Below are positions 12,540 to 12,907 of a stretch of 12,907 nt of DNA, piece by piece. A program made the position numbers and the translations under genes. Source of the stretch: CAZFZT01 sp964523675 (GTDB taxonomy: Bacteria > Planctomycetota > Phycisphaerae > Phycisphaerales > SM1A02); NCBI GenBank assembly GCA_964523675.1, contig CAZFZT010000088.1, positions 1 to 12,907 on the forward strand, given 5' to 3'. The notes beneath the pieces are model-generated. The model made no database searches. It saw only the letters and a list, made by a program, of their open reading frames with translations, and was not told where the DNA came from. Each line of letters opens with the position of its first letter. Position 1 is the stretch's first letter.

Positions 12540-12907
12540 TCAATCGCCGAACGACGTGCGCACTGCTCGGGCGACGCGGATGAGCGGGTGATCGATGGGC
12601 ACAAGCCGCTGCTTATTTGCTGCGAAGGTGATTTCGACATCATCGAGCGCGCCATTCTGCATGACGACCATGCGGCCTCTTGCGCCGGCCATCAGCAGTT
12701 TCAGCGCTCGATACCCGAAGCGCGAGGCGAGGACGCGATCGGCTGCGATCGGTCCGCCGCCGCGCAGCACGTGGCCGAGCACGGTGGTTCGGGTTTCGAT
12801 GCCCGTGCGCTGCGCGATGTCTTCACCGACTCGCTCGCCGATGCCGCCGAGGCGCACCGGATCGGCGCTGGTCTCGTCCCGCCGGGCCACGACCTGCTCG
12901 CCATCCT
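12540..12907 (-). CDS. 6-phosphofructokinase, C-terminal part (5' end outside window)
   Basis: The frame is open to the right edge, so about the last 121 residues are visible. GGIGERVGEDIAQRTGIETR, then TTVLGHVLRGGGPIAADRVLASRFG matches the PfkA signature ETRxTVLGHxQRGGxPxxxDRxLAxxxG, which contributes to fructose 6-phosphate binding; here Q is replaced by L. The C-terminal VVMQNGALDDVEI and a final helix match the family's end. It phosphorylates fructose 6-phosphate in glycolysis. The residues that separate ATP-dependent from pyrophosphate-dependent enzymes lie upstream of the window, so the phosphoryl donor is undetermined. An internal GTG at 12890 is not the start. The gene converges on the zinc lipoprotein with a 21-bp gap that has no terminator. 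Confidence 0.88.
   Translation of the reverse strand, partial: DGEQVVARRDETSADPVRLGGIGERVGEDIAQRTGIETRTTVLGHVLRGGGPIAADRVLASRFGYRALKLLMAGARGRMVVMQNGALDDVEITFAANKQRLVPIDHPLIRVARAVRTSFGD

Overview
The window reads as chromosomal DNA from a planctomycete, most likely a Phycisphaerae-type lineage. The main reason is that four neighbouring secreted proteins end in the same double dockerin/EF-hand-like tail (PGDxDxDGxVxVxDLLxLLxxWG), which is typical of that group. Moderately high G+C and several genes without a clear Shine-Dalgarno sequence fit this. The assignment is inference; there is no rRNA or other marker here.

Layout. 2-736 is the 3' end of a secreted beta-helix protein. Convergent to it is pgk (914-2122, minus). 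A divergent intergenic region leads to a secreted three-domain multicopper oxidase with a dockerin-like tail (2434-4068). Two tandem paralogues follow (4283-6448 and 6689-8836). Each has a signal peptide, seven propeller-type repeats, a Cys-rich DPTCC module, a beta-rich domain and a dockerin-like tail. They share two blocks of perfect DNA identity (246 bp and 166 bp) flanking diverged sequence. A strong intrinsic terminator (8862-8899) closes this plus-strand block. Next come a small cysteine-poor HesB/IscA-fold protein (9009-9287), and then purD (9439-10797) and a low-molecular-weight protein tyrosine phosphatase (10851-11321), both on the minus strand. Between the phosphatase and a divergent zinc-binding lipoprotein of the ZnuA type (11541-12518) lie two adjacent 8-bp tandem arrays of different sequence. 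The right edge holds the C-terminal part of a 6-phosphofructokinase (12540-12907, minus).

How the parts relate. The left two thirds is a cell-surface block: four consecutive plus-strand secreted proteins, interrupted only by pgk, share one C-terminal module. The last three of them share a similar leader box just before the start codon. This suggests a common export, anchoring or assembly route and possibly common post-transcriptional control. The right third is housekeeping (purine synthesis, glycolysis, zinc uptake, phosphotyrosine signalling).

The most unusual elements are the paired 8-bp arrays in a divergent promoter region, the patchwork identity between the paralogues, the conserved leader box, and the -10-like hexamers placed exactly for leaderless transcription of the phosphatase and purD. 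No tRNA, rRNA, insertion sequence, CRISPR array or phage gene was seen.
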